A stretch of DNA of 33,857 bases from an uncultured Collinsella sp. (lineage in GTDB: Bacteria; Actinomycetota; Coriobacteriia; Coriobacteriales; Coriobacteriaceae): assembly GCA_900544865.1 (NCBI GenBank), contig UQXA01000023.1, forward strand, positions 1 through 33,857, given 5' to 3'. The notes beneath the pieces are model-generated. The model did no database searches and was not told where the DNA came from. It worked only from the letters and a program-made list of their open reading frames with translations. Every line of letters begins with the position of its first letter. Position 1 is the first letter of the stretch. Below are positions 24,125 to 32,854 of this stretch, one piece after another. Made by a program: the position numbers and the translations under genes.

Positions 24125-24748
24125 ATGGCAAAGAAACCCGATTCGTTCTACTTTGATAACTACGTTGCCTGCGCCGACCTCGCCGTTCAGGCAGCCGAGC
24201 TGCTCACCAAGATTTTTGAGAACTTTGACCCCGCGCAGATCCACGACATGCTCGATAAGATGCATGCGATTGAGCATGCGGCAGACAAGAAGCACCACGA
24301 GCTCGAAGACGCCTTGCTCACCGCCTTTATCACCCCGCTCGAGCGCGAGGATCTGGATCTGATGAGCTGCTCACTCGACACCGTGCTCGACCGCATCGAG
24401 GGCGTCGTGCAGCGCGTCTACTTCACCAACATCCAGAGCATCCATCCCGACGCCATCGTCATCGCTCACAAGGTGACTGACGCCTGCCGCGCCATGAAAG
24501 ACCTGATGGTCGAGCTGCCCAACTACCGCAAGTCCAAGACCCTGCGCGAACTCGTCATCCAGATCAACACCATCGAGTCCGAAGCCGACGAGCTCTATAT
24601 CAACGCCATGCGCAACCTGCACGTTAACGGCAAGGACCCGCTCGAGGTCATCGCCTGGCGTGACGTGTACGCCTTCCTGGAGTACTGCGCTGACTGCTGT
24701 GAGAATGTGGCCGATGTTGTGGATTCGATTGTCATGAAGAACAGTTAA
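24125..24748 (+). CDS. DUF47 / PhoU-like phosphate transport regulator
   Basis: A 207-residue all-helical DUF47 protein, a PhoU-like partner of PiT transporters (Pit accessory protein). PhoU-like metal-binding features are seen in the first half (AIEHAADKKHHELEDALL near residue 48) and in the second (TIESEADELYINAMRNL near 150), matching the two-repeat helical bundle. It probably modulates activity of the transporter encoded just upstream; this rests on family knowledge and gene order. CGAAAGGACCC precedes the ATG. A long hairpin (24754-24864) follows the stop codon. Confidence 0.92.
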   Translation: MAKKPDSFYFDNYVACADLAVQAAELLTKIFENFDPAQIHDMLDKMHAIEHAADKKHHELEDALLTAFITPLEREDLDLMSCSLDTVLDRIEGVVQRVYFTNIQSIHPDAIVIAHKVTDACRAMKDLMVELPNYRKSKTLRELVIQINTIESEADELYINAMRNLHVNGKDPLEVIAWRDVYAFLEYCADCCENVADVVDSIVMKNS

Positions 24749-24753
24749 TTGGG

Positions 24754-24864
24754 GGTACGTGCCCCGGCGGTCGCGGGCCCGGCCACTAATAACCTTTTTC
24801 ACTCCGGCTGCAAGCAGAGTCGTTCAAAAGGTTATTAGTGGCCGGGCCCGCTCCCTTACGTACC
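24754..24864. repeat. Long perfect hairpin, family B copy 2
   Basis: Arms 24773-24798 and 24826-24851 form a perfect 26-bp inverted repeat with a 27-base loop. Outside it GGTACGT/ACGTACC (24754-24760 with 24858-24864) adds an outer stem. It begins six bases after the DUF47 stop. The apical sequence, read on the minus strand, resembles that of 10861-10990 although the basal arms are unrelated. Confidence 0.8.
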
Positions 24865-24876
24865 ACCATTGGGAAC

Positions 24877-25001
24877 TTTGGCTGATAGTTATAGCGCAAT
24901 GGGGGTTTGGCTGAAGGGACCTTTGGTATCCGTTCGGACACTTTGGCCCTCGATGAGCGTTTGGCTGATTGCTGCTTTGGGTACCGTTTGGGTTACTTTG
25001 G
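24877..25001 (+). repeat. TTTGG-rich degenerate repeat tract
   Basis: TTTGG occurs eight times (24877, 24906, 24922, 24942, 24960, 24976, 24987, 24997), with spacings of 29, 16, 20, 18, 16, 11 and 10 bases, several as TTTGGCTGA. The plus strand is strongly rich in G and T. It is the leader region of the nitroreductase gene. No open reading frame explains it. Confidence 0.6.
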
Positions 25002-25034
25002 GTTTGTTTGATTTTTAATTGTTGGAGGGCTTGT

Positions 25035-25565
25035 ATGTCTTATTTGGATCTGGCTCGGGATCGGTATTCTTGTCGTTCTTTTGAGAATCGTTCTGTGGAG
25101 CAAGCTGTTGTGGATGCCATTGTTGAGGCTGGGCGTATTGCTCCTTCTGCTTGTAATAACCATCCAACCCGTGTGATGGTGTTGGATACGCCTGAGCTTC
25201 TGGAGAAGGCTGCTGCTTGTCAGCCTCGGTTTGCTCGTGATGGGTCTATCTTTGGCGCTCCGCTTATCTTCCTTATTTGCAGCGTTACCGATGATGCTTG
25301 GGTGCGCCCGTATGATCAGATGAATTCCAGCGAAATCGATACATCCATCGTTTGCGATCAGATGATGATGGAGGCCACCGAGCAGGGCCTGGGAACGTGC
25401 TGGGTATGCCATTTTAAGCCAGAGGTGGCACAGGAGCAGTTCAATCTGCCCAAGGGCGTTTATCCCTATCACATGCTTGTCTGTGGCTATCCTGCCGACC
25501 ACATCGCCGACCCCGAGCATCGCGAGGCCCGTACCATTCCCCTCCCCAACTTCCTCCTCAAGTAG
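25035..25565 (+). CDS. Nitroreductase family protein
   Basis: A 176-residue FMN-dependent nitroreductase-family oxidoreductase of the small type. The N-terminal ARDRYSCRSFENRSVE is the usual FMN-phosphate-binding start; AGRIAPSACNNHPTRVMVL near residue 33 and TEQGLGTCWVCHF near 116 continue the fold, and CGYPAD near 151 is typical. The substrate is unknown. The ATG after GGAGGG is chosen. The 5' half (to about 25320) uses T-ending codons and is GT-rich, while the 3' half has C-ending codons like the rest of the window, so the gene looks mosaic in composition. A strong terminator follows. Confidence 0.88.
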   Translation: MSYLDLARDRYSCRSFENRSVEQAVVDAIVEAGRIAPSACNNHPTRVMVLDTPELLEKAAACQPRFARDGSIFGAPLIFLICSVTDDAWVRPYDQMNSSEIDTSIVCDQMMMEATEQGLGTCWVCHFKPEVAQEQFNLPKGVYPYHMLVCGYPADHIADPEHREARTIPLPNFLLK

Positions 25566-25613
25566 TTTTTTGGCACATGCCCTAAAACCTACCTTTTACC
25601 GCTCACCCATTCG

Positions 25614-25651
25614 CCGAGTTCTGCGCCACAATGTGCAGGGCTCGGTTTTTT
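25614..25651 (+). terminator. Nitroreductase gene terminator
   Basis: An 11-bp stem CCGAGTTCTGC/GCAGGGCTCGG with two G-U pairs and a ten-base loop, followed by six T. It lies 49 bases after the stop. Confidence 0.85.
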
Positions 25652-25679
25652 ATGTTACGCGCCCCTGCACAGTCATAAA

Positions 25680-25706
25680 AAAGGACCCGCAAGCTGCGGG
25701 TCCTTT
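25680..25706 (-). terminator. divIVA terminator
   Basis: A perfect 12-bp stem AAAGGACCCGCA/TGCGGGTCCTTT with a three-base loop, followed on the minus strand by further T. It lies 27 bases after the divIVA stop and may work in both directions. Confidence 0.88.
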
Positions 25707-25732
25707 CTAGGCACTAAATTGTAGGCCGAATG

Positions 25733-26407
25733 TTAGTCCAGGTCGTCGGCAGCAAAGTTGTCGATCGGGGCGAAGGGATCGGCCACGGGGACAACCGGGT
25801 CAGCGACGGGCAGCGGCTCGGCGGGAACAGTCACTGCAGGAGAAGCGGCAGAACCGACCGGCGTGGAGGCCATCAGATCGGCCGGGAAGGAATTCTGGGC
25901 ATCGTCCATGAAGTGCTGGATGAGCTTGAGATACTCTGCCTTGAACTCCTCACGGGAAGCCTTGAGACGATCGATCTCCTCGAGCTCGGCCTGCTTCTCG
26001 GTCAGAGCCTGGCGGATAACCTCGCGGGCCTTGGCGTCAGCCTCGTTGCGGATACGCTCAGCGTTCTCGTTGGCATCGTTGACGATGGTCTCAGCGGTCT
26101 GCTGGGCAGCGATCAGGGCAGCGGAAATCTGGCGCTCCTGAGCGGAGAAGTCAGGGGCGGGAGCAGCCACGGGGGCGGCAGGAACGGCCTGGGCGGTGGC
26201 ATCCTGAGCTTGGGCAAGCTGAGCCTGCGCATCGGCAAGCTGCTGCTCGGTAGCAGTCAGACGACCCTTAAGGTCGACGATCTTAGCGAGCATAGCGTCA
26301 ACCTCGGAGGACAGCGTCTCCAAGAAGACGTCGACCTCAGCAGGATCGTAGCCACGCTTGGCCTCAGAGAAAGTCTGAGCCTGGATGTCTGCAGGGGTAA
26401 TAGCCAT
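25733..26407 (-). CDS. divIVA: DivIVA-domain cell division/growth protein
   Basis: A 224-residue DivIVA-family protein. The N-terminal membrane-binding domain reads ITPADIQAQTFSEAKRGYDP-AEVDVFL (residues 3-29), the typical lipid-binding and dimer region. Coiled coils follow at about 30-70 and 90-165, joined by an Ala/Pro-rich linker (about 74-88); the C-terminus after 175 is Pro/Val/Ala-rich and disordered. DivIVA proteins mark negatively curved membrane at poles and septa and guide wall growth in actinobacteria. AAAGGAGA precedes the ATG. It is the last gene of the yggS-sepF-yggT-divIVA set. Confidence 0.92.
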   Translation of the reverse strand: MAITPADIQAQTFSEAKRGYDPAEVDVFLETLSSEVDAMLAKIVDLKGRLTATEQQLADAQAQLAQAQDATAQAVPAAPVAAPAPDFSAQERQISAALIAAQQTAETIVNDANENAERIRNEADAKAREVIRQALTEKQAELEEIDRLKASREEFKAEYLKLIQHFMDDAQNSFPADLMASTPVGSAASPAVTVPAEPLPVADPVVPVADPFAPIDNFAADDLD

Positions 26408-26468
26408 AACAAGTCTCCTTTTTCATCGCCTCGGCGCTACACGCCCGACGTAAGTTACTAAGTCAGTT

Positions 26469-26750
26469 CTACACGAGTATACCTATAAGAAGCTGCAGAA
26501 CCAGCCTCTGCACCAACTGCAACGCAATAATCGCAACGACCGGCGAAAAATCGATACCGCCCATCGGCGGGATGAAACGACGGAACAGGTTGAGCCACGG
26601 ACCGCACACGCTATCAAGCACCGCGGCAATATCCTGAAGCAAACCACCCTGCTTCATGGGAATCCACGTCATAAAGCAGTAGACGACAATGAGCGTGGAA
26701 TAGAAGTTGAACAGCGTGTTGACCAGCTGGACGATAGTGTAGATGTTGAT
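26469..26750 (-). CDS. YggT family membrane protein
   Basis: A YggT (YlmG) protein, about 93 residues if it starts at 26750. Two hydrophobic segments frame the family motif: one N-terminal (IYTIVQLVNTLFNFYSTLIV), then WIPMKQGGLL...DPWLNLFRR-type sequence (CGPWLNLFRRFIPPMGGIDFSP), then a C-terminal membrane helix. Members act near the septum and in membrane organisation. The start is odd: GAGGAG (26757-26762) lies six bases before ATC at 26750, and no ATG, GTG or TTG occurs between the sepF stop and ATG 26672, which would delete the first helix. The frame upstream is closed by the sepF stop codon itself. Confidence 0.8.
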   Translation of the reverse strand: MNIYTIVQLVNTLFNFYSTLIVVYCFMTWIPMKQGGLLQDIAAVLDSVCGPWLNLFRRFIPPMGGIDFSPVVAIIALQLVQRLVLQLLIGILV

Positions 26751-26771
26751 GGGAATCTCCTCGTCTTGTCT

Positions 26772-27494
26772 TTACTTAAGGTAGCCGTCGGCACGGAGCT
26801 TTTTGAGGTCCGAATCCTTGACCTCGCAACCGGCGGGCAGCACCATAAACACGCGATCGCCCACCTCTTTGACTGTGGCGCCCAGGCCGCAGGCAAAGCC
26901 GTAAGAGAAGTCCAGGACGCGCTTGGCGACCTCGGTACGAACGCCCACAAAAATCAGCGCGACAGGCTGCTTGGTGCGCACGCGACGCACGACGGTCTCT
27001 ACGTCGTCATAGCTCTCGGGGCGCAGGACATAGGCCGGCAGCTGCGGCGTAGCGTTGATGATGTTGCTCGCATACGCCGAGGCATCGCTCGGTGAGGGAG
27101 CAGGTGCGGGGGCAGCAGCGCGGGCACGCGTGCTCTCGGCGTAGCTCGACGGCGTGTCGTAGGCACCGGGACGATAACCGCCCGCAACCGTCTCCTGCGA
27201 GCGCGACGGCGGGTTGTAGGTCGTAGCGTGGCGAGAATCGTCGCCGACCAGCTGACCGGAGCGCGTGTACACGGCCACCGACTCGGCCTCGCCGCGGCGC
27301 GTCTGACCCAACAGGCCGTTGCTCGGCTCATCCTGGGTGTAGAAGCCCTCGCCCGAGGCACCGCTGTAACCGTTGTTCTGGTAGCCATCGTCATAGCCGT
27401 CATCGTAGCCGTAGTCGTCGTCCTGACCATAACCCTGGTCGTAACCCTGCTGGCCGCCCAGGTGCATCTTATTTTTAATCTCGTCAAGGAAGCC
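26772..27494 (-). CDS. sepF: Cell division protein SepF
   Basis: SepF, 240 residues, which tethers FtsZ to the membrane and shapes the septum. The N-terminal MGFLDEIKNKMHL is the amphipathic membrane anchor. Residues 18-150 are a long low-complexity linker, first rich in Gly, Tyr and Asp (repeats of YDDGY type), then Ala/Pro-rich. The C-terminal DUF552 domain (about 155-240) has VLRPESYDDVETVVRRVRTK and RVLDFSYGFACGLGATVKEVGDRVFMVLP, matching the FtsZ-binding domain. GAGAGGAC precedes the ATG. It lies between yggS and yggT, as in many Gram-positive bacteria. Confidence 0.94.
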   Translation of the reverse strand, partial: GFLDEIKNKMHLGGQQGYDQGYGQDDDYGYDDGYDDGYQNNGYSGASGEGFYTQDEPSNGLLGQTRRGEAESVAVYTRSGQLVGDDSRHATTYNPPSRSQETVAGGYRPGAYDTPSSYAESTRARAAAPAPAPSPSDASAYASNIINATPQLPAYVLRPESYDDVETVVRRVRTKQPVALIFVGVRTEVAKRVLDFSYGFACGLGATVKEVGDRVFMVLPAGCEVKDSDLKKLRADGYLK

Positions 27495-27557
27495 CATGGT
27501 TGTGTCCTCTCGCGGTTTAGTGCAGGCGCTCTGATAATCAGTGCGCACTTCAGAGCC

Positions 27558-28295
27558 TTATTTTACTGCAAACTCCGGGCTAAATACTACCCTGCCCAGG
27601 CGAACGAGCGTAGAGCCTTCCTCAAGGGCAGGCTCAAAGTCCTCGCTCATGCCGCAGGAAAGTTCGGGCAGGCTCAGGTCGGAGTGCGTCGCCTCAAGCT
27701 CATCCCTTAGTTCGCGAAGTCCGGCAAAAGTGCGGCGCGCCACATTCTTATTCCCCCGGGGCGCCATAGTCATAAGGCCCTGCACACAAATTCCCTCAAG
27801 CTCCGCAAGCTCACCTGCGGCGCCTCGGACCTCGTCGGGCGAAAAGCCTCCCTTCGACTCCTCACCACTCACATTGACCTCAATGAGCACACGCTGGGGG
27901 CCGACGAGCTCGCCTGCCTCAATCTTGCGAACAGCACGGCTCGAGATCGCCTGCGCCAGATGCAGCGAACCCACCGAGTGAATCAGCTCGGCTGAGCCCA
28001 GCACCGCATTGATCTTATTGGTCTGCAGGTTGCCGATCATATCGAAGCGCACCTCGGGCAGCTCCGGATGCTCCGCCAGACCCGTGAGCTTGCGAACCAG
28101 CTCCTGCGGGCGGTTCTCGGCAAAATGGCGATACCCCGCCTGGATGGCGGCAACGGTCTCATCGACACCAACGGTCTTGGACACGGCAATGAGGCTCGCG
28201 GCGTCGTGGGGACGGCCCGCGCGATCGAGCGCCGCATAAAAACGTTCCAGAATCTGCTCGCGGCGAGCGCGCATCAAGTCCAAATAGTTATCCAT
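27558..28295 (-). CDS. yggS: YggS family pyridoxal phosphate homeostasis protein
   Basis: A 245-residue YggS/PLPBP (YlmE) protein, a TIM barrel that binds PLP without known enzyme activity and buffers the vitamin B6 pool. The PLP lysine lies in SLIAVSKTVGVDE near residue 37; HFAENRPQELVRKL near 56, FDMIGNLQTNKINAVLG near 83, VLIEVNVSGEESKGGF near 137, GLMTMAPRG near 174 and LSCGMSEDFEPALEEGSTLVRLGRVVF near the end follow the family order. The usual FGENYVQE is FAENRPQE here. GGAGG precedes the ATG by nine bases; an earlier ATG would add 28 unrelated residues. It is first in the division gene set. Confidence 0.93.
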   Translation of the reverse strand: MDNYLDLMRARREQILERFYAALDRAGRPHDAASLIAVSKTVGVDETVAAIQAGYRHFAENRPQELVRKLTGLAEHPELPEVRFDMIGNLQTNKINAVLGSAELIHSVGSLHLAQAISSRAVRKIEAGELVGPQRVLIEVNVSGEESKGGFSPDEVRGAAGELAELEGICVQGLMTMAPRGNKNVARRTFAGLRELRDELEATHSDLSLPELSCGMSEDFEPALEEGSTLVRLGRVVFSPEFAVK

Positions 28296-28345
28296 TGCCA
28301 ATCGCCTCCGCTGACAGCCAAACAAGTAGTCCCATGCTAACGCAA

Positions 28346-28377
28346 GAGCGCGGCCCCGCATGTGCAAGGCCGCGCTC
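28346..28377 (-). terminator. Hairpin after phoU
   Basis: A perfect 10-bp GC-rich stem GAGCGCGGCC/GGCCGCGCTC with a 12-base loop, 38 bases after the phoU stop and before yggS. The minus-strand continuation is TTGCG, not a strong T-run. Confidence 0.6.
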
Positions 28378-28414
28378 ACTTAGGTATTTACAATCTTTCG
28401 ACGAACGGGGTTAC

Positions 28415-29272
28415 TTACTCCTCGTCGTCCTCGCCATCGTCCTCATCCTCAAGATGATCGAGCAGGTAGCGAAGACCCTCGCTGACCTCGTTAACGGGCA
28501 CCTTGGCAACGTAGCGTGCATCGACGGCGGGCCTCATGATAACACCCTCGCCCGAAGGCACGCGCATGCTCTCGAGCTCATCCTCATCAGTGCAGGCGAT
28601 ATCACCGGCAGTCATACGCTGTCCGGTCAACAGGAAGGTCAGACGGCAGGCGGCATCGATGGAAATCGAGGCGATGCGATCGAGATAGCGCGATACCATG
28701 ATGGCGCGGCGCAGGTCGTCATAGTTGCTGTCGTCGTCCATAAAATCGCCCGTGTCCATGCGGTTAAAGGTGCGGAAGAACTTCTCGTAGGCGGCGTGCA
28801 CTGGCTCGTCCTCGACGGCCAAGTTGCAGATGATGGACATGTCGTTGGTGACGAGCGCAGAAAGCGAAGAGCCCAGTACCTGGTAGACGGCCTCAGCCTC
28901 GGCCTCGACCGTGCCGACAAGCTCCTTGGGCAGCGAGATGTCGGCCTTGATCATATGACGCGTGGCGCGGCAAATCTGGCGAACCTTATCGGTCATGCGC
29001 TGCAGGTTAAAGTCGACGTAGATGATCGTCTGCAGCAAGCGGAAGTCGGAGGCGACCGGTGACTGCGTGGCAATCAGGTTGTAGCAGACGGCCTCCAGGT
29101 TGGCGCAGCGTGCGTCAATCGAAAGCGTGCGCTTCTTGGTCTTGGTGGCGAGCTTGCGGTCGTCGGTCACATAGGCCTTCACGGCATCGTGGAGGGCCAG
29201 ATCGACGGCCTCGTAGATGCTCAGCATCTCGTGACGGGCCTCGATGAGCTGACGGGAAAACAGTTTGCGCAT
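28415..29272 (-). CDS. phoU: Phosphate signaling protein PhoU
   Basis: PhoU-family protein of 285 residues with the two three-helix repeats of PhoU (about 8-110 and 120-225). The first repeat includes ARCANLEAVCYNLIATQSPVASDFRLLQTI, and the second SRYLDRIASISIDAACRLTFLLTG. PhoU links the Pst transporter to the PhoR/PhoB-type sensor and represses the phosphate response when phosphate is plentiful. It is about 60 residues longer than typical PhoU because of an extra C-terminal region with an acidic end (DHLEDEDDGEDDEE). GGAGTG precedes the ATG. It is last in the pst operon, 92 bases after pstB. Confidence 0.92.
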   Translation of the reverse strand: MRKLFSRQLIEARHEMLSIYEAVDLALHDAVKAYVTDDRKLATKTKKRTLSIDARCANLEAVCYNLIATQSPVASDFRLLQTIIYVDFNLQRMTDKVRQICRATRHMIKADISLPKELVGTVEAEAEAVYQVLGSSLSALVTNDMSIICNLAVEDEPVHAAYEKFFRTFNRMDTGDFMDDDSNYDDLRRAIMVSRYLDRIASISIDAACRLTFLLTGQRMTAGDIACTDEDELESMRVPSGEGVIMRPAVDARYVAKVPVNEVSEGLRYLLDHLEDEDDGEDDEE

Positions 29273-29364
29273 GGTTCACTCCAATCAGTTGGGTGCGGTC
29301 ATGCCGCCCGCACAGTGAATACGCACCGGACCAGATCCGATCGGCCTGGGACTAGTCGCACCGA

Positions 29365-30168
<804 letters not shown>

Positions 30169-30180
30169 GGGACTCCTTAA

Positions 30181-31086
30181 CTAGCGACGCTTGCGCGACA
30201 GGAAGCGCGCAAACAGGTTGAAGGCCAAAATGATCACCATCAGCAAGAGCGCGGTGCCGTAGGCTGCGTTCATGTTGATGCCGTCGTTGGCAAGCAGGTA
30301 CAGGTGAACGGTCATGGGACGACCGGAATCGAGCGGCGAAATAGGTAGATTGATGGCCTGGCCCATGGTGTAGAGCACCACGGCGGTCTCGCCGATGGCA
30401 CGGCCGATGGCGAGGACGATGCCCGTGGCAATGCGGCCAAAGGCCGAAGGAAGCACGATCTTGGAGACGACCTGCCACTTGGTAGCGCCCAGGCCGTACG
30501 CGCCCCAACGGATATAGCGCGGAACGGCGCGAATGGCTTCTTCGGTGGTGCGCATGACGATGGGAAGCATCAAGAGCGCGAGCGCCAGGGCGGCCGAGAC
30601 CATCGAAAGGCCCAGGCCCATAGCCTCGACAAACAAGGCGTAGCCAAACAGGCCCATAACGATGGAGGGCACCGAGGCCAAAGCGTCAGCAGCGTAGCGA
30701 ATGAGCTCGACGACCTTGCCCTGCTTGGCGTACTCGGCCAGATAGACGGCTGCCAGCACAGCGATCGGCGTGCAGATAAGCATGGCGAGCGCCGTCACGT
30801 AGACGGTCGAGACGATCGTGGGCCAAATTCCGCCCTCGGCGTTGACGCCCTGGGGCCAACCGAAGATAAAGTCGAGCGAGATGTGTGGCAGGCCGTTGAT
30901 GACCACGTAGGCGATGATAGCGACCAGCACCAGCGTGGTGATGTAGGCAGCGGCACGAAACACGCCAAGCATGATCTTGTTGGACAGGTCCTTGTTGATG
31001 CGGCCCTTCTTGCCGTGGGAAAGGGCACGCTTGATGCGCTCGCGCGACGAGGTCGTATCGACCGTCGTGTCAACGGAATCGGACAT
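30181..31086 (-). CDS. pstA: Phosphate ABC transporter permease PstA
   Basis: PstA, 301 residues, one of two membrane subunits of the phosphate importer. About six hydrophobic segments follow a 30-residue charged N-terminus, the first near VFRAAAYITTLVLVAIIAYVV. The ABC permease EAA-type loop is in EEAIRAVPRYIRWGAYGLGATKWQVVSKIVLPSAFGRI near 182, with a later motif GRAIGETAVVLYTMGQAI near 228 shared by PstA and PstC. GAGGGGGTAGG precedes the ATG. It begins three bases after the pstC stop. Confidence 0.95.
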   Translation of the reverse strand: MSDSVDTTVDTTSSRERIKRALSHGKKGRINKDLSNKIMLGVFRAAAYITTLVLVAIIAYVVINGLPHISLDFIFGWPQGVNAEGGIWPTIVSTVYVTALAMLICTPIAVLAAVYLAEYAKQGKVVELIRYAADALASVPSIVMGLFGYALFVEAMGLGLSMVSAALALALLMLPIVMRTTEEAIRAVPRYIRWGAYGLGATKWQVVSKIVLPSAFGRIATGIVLAIGRAIGETAVVLYTMGQAINLPISPLDSGRPMTVHLYLLANDGINMNAAYGTALLLMVIILAFNLFARFLSRKRR

Positions 31087-31089
31087 AGC

Positions 31090-32016
31090 CTACCCCCTCT
31101 TCTTCTTGGAAATCAGACGGACGATACCCACCAGCGTGGCGGAGATGATAAACAGGACCACACCCATGCCGAACAGCGCCGAGCGGTGCAGACCCGAGGA
31201 ATAGCTCATGTCGAGCGCAATCTGGCTCGTGAGCGTCGAGATGGGGCTCGCAATGCTGTCGGGAATAACCGGGGCGTTACCTACGACCATGAGCACGGCC
31301 ATGGTCTCGCCGATGGCACGGCCCATACCCAGCACGATGGCATCAACGATACCCAGCTTCGCGGCAGGTAGCACGACCTTATAGATGGTCTGCCACTTTG
31401 TGGCGCCCATGGCATACGATGCCTCGCGAATGCCCATGGGAATGGAATTGAGGGCATCGATGGTGAGCGTGGTGATGGTAGGGACGATCATGATGGCGAG
31501 CACAAACCACGCCGTCAGCGCACCAAAACCAAGGCCGCCGGTCAGTTGTGCGATAAACGGGCGGATGATGATCATGCCGAAAAAGCCGTAGATGATAGAA
31601 GGGATGCCGGCCAGCAGGTCGACGGCGGGGCTGATGAGCTTGCGCACGCGCTTGCTGGCAATCTCGACCAGGTAAACGGCCGTACCCACGCCCAGCGGCA
31701 CGCCCATGGCGAGCGCACCGACGGTCACCAGACCTGAGCCGGCAAGCAGCGACATGATGCCGTAGTGGCCCTCAGAGGGCGCCCACGTAAAGCTAAAGAA
31801 GTCCGCCAGACCGATGTCGGTAAAGACGGGCAGCGCCGAGTACGTGGTAAAGACAAAAATCAGGATGACGGTAACGACCGCCAAGAACGCGCAGGCAAAG
31901 AAGATCCACTGCAGCGCCTTCTCCTTGATATAGGTACTGCGCGATACGAGCGCCAGCTCGCGCTTCTTGGGTGCCTGAGCATTCTGCTCAGTCTGGGAGT
32001 TTTCCTGTGCTTCCAT
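31090..32016 (-). CDS. pstC: Phosphate ABC transporter permease PstC
   Basis: PstC, 308 residues, the second permease subunit. A polar N-terminus rich in Gln and Asn (about 1-30) is followed by six hydrophobic segments, starting at ALQWIFFACAFLAVVTVILIFVF. Features: GVPLGVGTAVYLVEIASKRVR near 105, VDLLAGIPSIIYGFFG near 131, the EAA-type loop REASYAMGATKWQTIYKVVLPAAK near 200 and GMGRAIGETMAVLMVVGNAP near 231. The ATG at 32016 is preferred over an in-frame GTG three codons upstream because AAGGGGAG is then correctly spaced. It starts one base after the pstS stop. Confidence 0.95.
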   Translation of the reverse strand: MEAQENSQTEQNAQAPKKRELALVSRSTYIKEKALQWIFFACAFLAVVTVILIFVFTTYSALPVFTDIGLADFFSFTWAPSEGHYGIMSLLAGSGLVTVGALAMGVPLGVGTAVYLVEIASKRVRKLISPAVDLLAGIPSIIYGFFGMIIIRPFIAQLTGGLGFGALTAWFVLAIMIVPTITTLTIDALNSIPMGIREASYAMGATKWQTIYKVVLPAAKLGIVDAIVLGMGRAIGETMAVLMVVGNAPVIPDSIASPISTLTSQIALDMSYSSGLHRSALFGMGVVLFIISATLVGIVRLISKKKRG

Positions 32017-32017
32017 G

Positions 32018-32854
32018 CTACTCACTCCCCTTCTCGTCGTTGGTGACGGGAATAAAGCCCGCCTCGCGAATCTGCTTGTCCATCTTTTCGGACGTCACAT
32101 AGTCGATGTAATCCTGCGCCTGCTGCGAAGGCGCACCCTTCACAAAGAAGTAAAGGTCGCGCGAGATGGGATAGCCGCCACTCGCGACCGTCTTCTCGGA
32201 CGCCTCAACATGATTGACCGAGACGGCCTTGACCGAGGTCTTGGCGTTGAGGCTATCGACGAAGCCCAGCGAAATGTAGCCGATGGCCCCACGCGAACGA
32301 GATACCACGTCGCGCACCTGGCCCGTACCCGAAAGAACAGCCGAGCGGCGATCGAACGGCGTGCCATCCATCACGATGGTACGGAAGGCCTCGCGCGTAC
32401 CGGACGCCTCGTCTCGGTTGATGACCTGAATCCTCAGGTCCTCGCCACCGACCTCTTTCCAATTGGTAATCTTGCCGGCGTAGATATCGCGGAGCTGCTC
32501 GGTCGAGAGGTTATCGACGGGGTTGTCGTCGTTCACGATGACCGCAATACCGTCGTGGGCAATGACGATGGGAGTCAGGCCCAGATCCTGTTCGTCGGCA
32601 TTGAGTCCACGGGAGGAGCTGGCGATATCGGCCGTGCCAGCGCTGACGGCCTCGATCCCAGCGGAAGAACCCAAACCGGAAACGAGCACGTCGATGCCGG
32701 TCTCCTCCTTAAAGCCCTCGGCCGCAATCTCGGCGATAGGAAGGCAGGTCGTGGAGCCGGCCACGGTAATGGAAGAGCTAGAAGATCCCGAAGAACAGGC
32801 GCACAGCGTAAGCGTAAGCACAGCGGCGCTCAGGACCGATACGATCTTTCTCAT
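32018..32854 (-). CDS. pstS: Phosphate-binding lipoprotein PstS
   Basis: PstS, 278 residues, the phosphate-binding protein of the Pst importer. The N-terminus has a signal peptide and lipobox LTLCACSSG; the first cysteine of that segment or the one in CAC is the lipid-attached residue, followed by a Ser/Gly linker. Phosphate-binding features are ITVAGSTTCLPIAE near 29, LGSSAGIEAVSAGTADIASSSR near 61, and INRDEASGTREAF near 146. A later AIGYISLGFVDSL near 190 is typical. Its ATG overlaps the stop of the upstream pgeF gene by four bases (ATGA), so translation is probably coupled; no strong separate ribosome binding site is visible. Confidence 0.95.
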   Translation of the reverse strand: MRKIVSVLSAAVLTLTLCACSSGSSSSSITVAGSTTCLPIAEIAAEGFKEETGIDVLVSGLGSSAGIEAVSAGTADIASSSRGLNADEQDLGLTPIVIAHDGIAVIVNDDNPVDNLSTEQLRDIYAGKITNWKEVGGEDLRIQVINRDEASGTREAFRTIVMDGTPFDRRSAVLSGTGQVRDVVSRSRGAIGYISLGFVDSLNAKTSVKAVSVNHVEASEKTVASGGYPISRDLYFFVKGAPSQQAQDYIDYVTSEKMDKQIREAGFIPVTNDEKGSE

